This document shows, piece after piece, positions 19,164 through 21,073 of a stretch of DNA of 21,073 nucleotides. A program made the translations under genes and the position numbers. Where the stretch lies: positions 1,243,877 to 1,264,949 of the forward strand of contig BLXT01006630.1 in NCBI GenBank assembly GCA_019648995.1, given 5' to 3'. This DNA is from Plakobranchus ocellatus (Eukaryota > Mollusca > Gastropoda > Plakobranchidae). Each line of letters starts with the position of its first letter. Position 1 is the first letter of the stretch. The notes under the pieces were generated by a model. It did not search any database, was not told the origin of the DNA, and saw nothing but the letters and a program-made list of their open reading frames with translations.

Positions 19164-19555
19164 CCCTGTAAGTAAGAGGCGTTTTATTATCTTATCCGTA
19201 TGTGGGGGGTAACTGTGTGCCCCCACATTTTAATAGCAATATAGTCTTATCCGTACGTTTGGGGTAACTGTGTGCCCGCAACCGTATGTAGTAAAAAAAT
19301 AGCTATCTACCTATCTGTACGTCGTGGGTAACATCACCCCATACTTTACATAGTAAAAAATAATGTAGGGTTTCGGAAACGACCTCAGGTCAGTTCAACA
19401 TTGATTTTCTGTTAATCATTATTATGCAATCATATGTCAAATTGAATTTTTGAGGAATACTTAAAAGCTGAAAGAAATATTCCCAATTTAAGTATTTTTA
19501 AAAAATTAAAAACAAGCCCTGGGGTAACAGAATTACCCCATATATACAAATAGGG
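19164..19555. mobile_element. piggyBac-like MITE with internal hairpin repeats
   Basis: TTAA flanks both sides (19160-19163 and 19556-19559), the target duplication used by piggyBac elements. The ends are inverted: CCCTGTAAGTA on the left, and TACAAATAGGG on the right, which reads CCCTATTTGTA on the other strand. CCCT directly after TTAA is typical of piggyBac-family ends. Inside the left half, a 55 to 65-bp unit recurs three times (starts 19191, 19246 and 19311). Each copy carries a GGGTAAC word followed by a C-rich arm, as in TGTGGGGG...CCCCCACA. Near the right end the same motif forms GGGGTAA-cagaa-TTACCCC (19520-19538). At 392 bp it has no transposase and is non-autonomous. Confidence 0.75.
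19191..19370. repeat. Three-copy internal tandem repeat of the MITE
   Basis: Units start cttatccgta, cttatccgta and ctatctgtac, and each is followed within about ten bases by GGGTAAC. Spacing is 55 then 65 bases. The first two units share GGGGTAACTGTGTGCCC exactly. The third is more diverged. Confidence 0.75.
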
Positions 19556-19559
19556 TTAA

Positions 19560-21073
19560 AGTGATGTCTTGGCCTGACTGGCACTTATACATGGACTAGT
19601 GAGTTTTTCTTCTTTGTAATTTTAACTTTTCCTTATCAATTGTGGCTTTGCATTTTTTTTTTCCCCTTCTTATGTCTGAAATGTCTGAATCCACAGAACA
19701 GGTCTTTCATCCAATGTTGAATTAATTTTTGAAAGACCATTACAATTGCAAAATTTTTTTTTCTTTTTTCCTTTGTAGTGAATAAATTTTTGGCAAAACC
19801 TGTAAATAATAAGCACCTTAGATTATATATTTATTTAGAAAGAGATCACAGATTTTGTTTTTTCTTGTCAGGCACAAAATGTTTTGTGAAAGCTATGATT
19901 GTGTGTGGTATGTGTGATTCTTTCTTTTTTTTTTTTTTTTTGAATAATCCGTATGATACTAGCTTTTTGTTTGATGCATTTAAGATGATGTTTGCAGGTC
20001 ATGTAATTATTGCTTTAAAAAGAAAACTTCAAAAAAAGAAACAAAAAATTAACAACTTAAGAATTATTTTTTGAGTGTATGATGTCAGTCAAAATGATTG
20101 TTATGAATCTATGATGTTGTGAAAAAAATTTAAAGGTGTAGCTTCATACTCAGATAGTGGGATTAAGGTTGTCTATACGACAAACACATACTCAACTGAA
20201 ATTTTCAGGTTGGATTTTCGTTGTTTGAGTTGATGTGTCTTTTTTATTTTCCTTTCTTAAATCACCACAGGTTTTCGACCTACTTGTCGTTTTTCTGAAA
20301 AACTGCCATTATCTTGTTGAACTGATTATAATAAATGTACAAAGTTCTCTGGCGTGATCATGTTGAAATACCACTTGTCATCACCACCATCTCTCCTGCC
20401 CTTTTTCCTGTTGTGTTTTGCCCATTTGGTCTTCATGATTCATCCTTGCCACTCGTCAGTCTCCTCTCTGTTTTATCGTGACAGATTTGTAGTTTTTTTT
20501 TCCATATTATGTTCTTGTGTTTGTACTCAACAAAATTTGTTTCTCTCCTTCCTTCCCAATTTCAACCCCATCAAACATTGGAATGGATTTGTGATATATA
20601 TGTAGATATATATTGGTTATTATGTATTTGATCAATGAAATTTAATTATTACATAAAATATATGTGTGTGTGTGTGTGTAAATTGTGACATGATTATTAA
20701 CAAAAAAGGAAAAAAAAAACCCTGTTGTGTGCTCGTTTTCTAATGAATGTCATGTTGAGAATCATGTATTTTATAGGAGGTTAATAGTTGTAGGTCAGGT
20801 AAAGTTGTGTAGTGTGTGTAGCATTTGGTTTGTGGTATAAGATTGATTGCTATATTTTAAAGAGCGCGTGTTGGTCTGAATCGTGTCAGACATGATGGTG
20901 GATTTTTGGGGGGGGGGTTATACATGTAAAAAATATATGTATGTATTTCACCTTTGTAATGATTAGCATGCGTGTATTGTGTTGATGCTTCATGGAGAAT
21001 TGCTTCGTGCTATACTATTTAGGGAATGTGGGTTTTCTTCCTCTTCTTCTTCTTTTTTTTTTTTTTTTTTTTT
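19560..21073 (+). other. Non-coding DNA to the window end
   Basis: No supported gene. AATAAA words lie at 19781 and 20330. TGTAAATA (19801) and TGTAGATA (20601) fit the Pumilio consensus if this is still UTR. A (TG)8 run lies at 20663-20679 and a G9 run at about 20909. A CT-rich stretch and a T21 run (21053-21073) close the window. Confidence 0.5.
20663..20679 (+). repeat. (TG)8 microsatellite
   Basis: Eight and a half TG units after an AT-rich stretch. It is a plain dinucleotide repeat. Confidence 0.9.

Noticed and set aside
1-21073. CRISPR array, bacterial operon, tRNA or rRNA genes, retroviral or LTR element
   Set aside because: I looked for regular spaced repeats, ribosome-binding sites, cloverleaf-forming sequence, and polymerase or capsid-like frames, and saw none. 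The gene is clearly spliced and animal-like.
16641-21073. A second gene downstream of LARP4
   Set aside because: All frames there are short (under 100 codons), AT-rich and lack family motifs, and no pair of frames joins through plausible splice sites.

Overview
The window looks like a stretch of an AT-rich, intron-bearing animal nuclear genome. It has one spliced gene on the + strand, GT-AG introns of about 0.7 to 1.8 kb, many long T or A runs, and decayed DNA transposons in introns and downstream DNA. The style (long glutamine/histidine tracts, T-rich introns, repeated TAGGCCT words) fits a marine invertebrate such as a mollusc, but that placement is a guess and nothing here fixes the species.

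The gene is a La-related protein 4 (LARP4/LARP4B) orthologue. I could join ten exons (1356-1532, 2294-2686, 3472-3555, 5385-5491, 6149-7225, 8042-8189, 9420-9641, 10804-11015, 11898-12075, 13659-14177) whose phases all agree. They give one open frame of 3117 nt, 1038 codons plus stop. The first exon starts inside the RRM. The La motif, the start of the RRM and the N-terminal PAM2-type motif must lie upstream of this window. The call rests on a series of family motifs in the right order: the RRM helix and strand pattern (EVKQF, WYVSF, IGCCIKSSG across a splice junction), RRRRED, the SFPPLPG box, ENRLSDVVRG and KLSYAQI. Between these the protein is low-complexity: a Q/A tract, a 1077-nt exon rich in His and Gln, an acidic Ser-rich exon and an Asn tract. 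From its start inside the RRM it is about twice as long as the matching part of human LARP4.

Layout: 1-1355 is the end of an intron and carries a 930-bp element with inverted ends. The LARP4 exons and introns run from 1356 to 14177, with a second, older and 3'-shortened copy of that element in the intron before the RRRRED exon. From 14178 onward there is non-coding DNA: a 3' UTR with several possible polyadenylation signals (best candidate at 16613), AU-rich and Pumilio-like sites, and a 392-bp piggyBac-like MITE at 19164-19555. I see no second gene, tRNA, rRNA, CRISPR array or retroviral sequence.

How it works together: LARP4 proteins bind poly(A) and poly(A)-binding protein in the cytoplasm and stabilise mRNA. 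Everything coding here belongs to that one protein. The points most worth a second look are the His/Gln exon, three in-frame splice donors at exon 3, a possible 45-nt microexon, and the two transposon families. I found no evidence of a wholly new multi-gene system.
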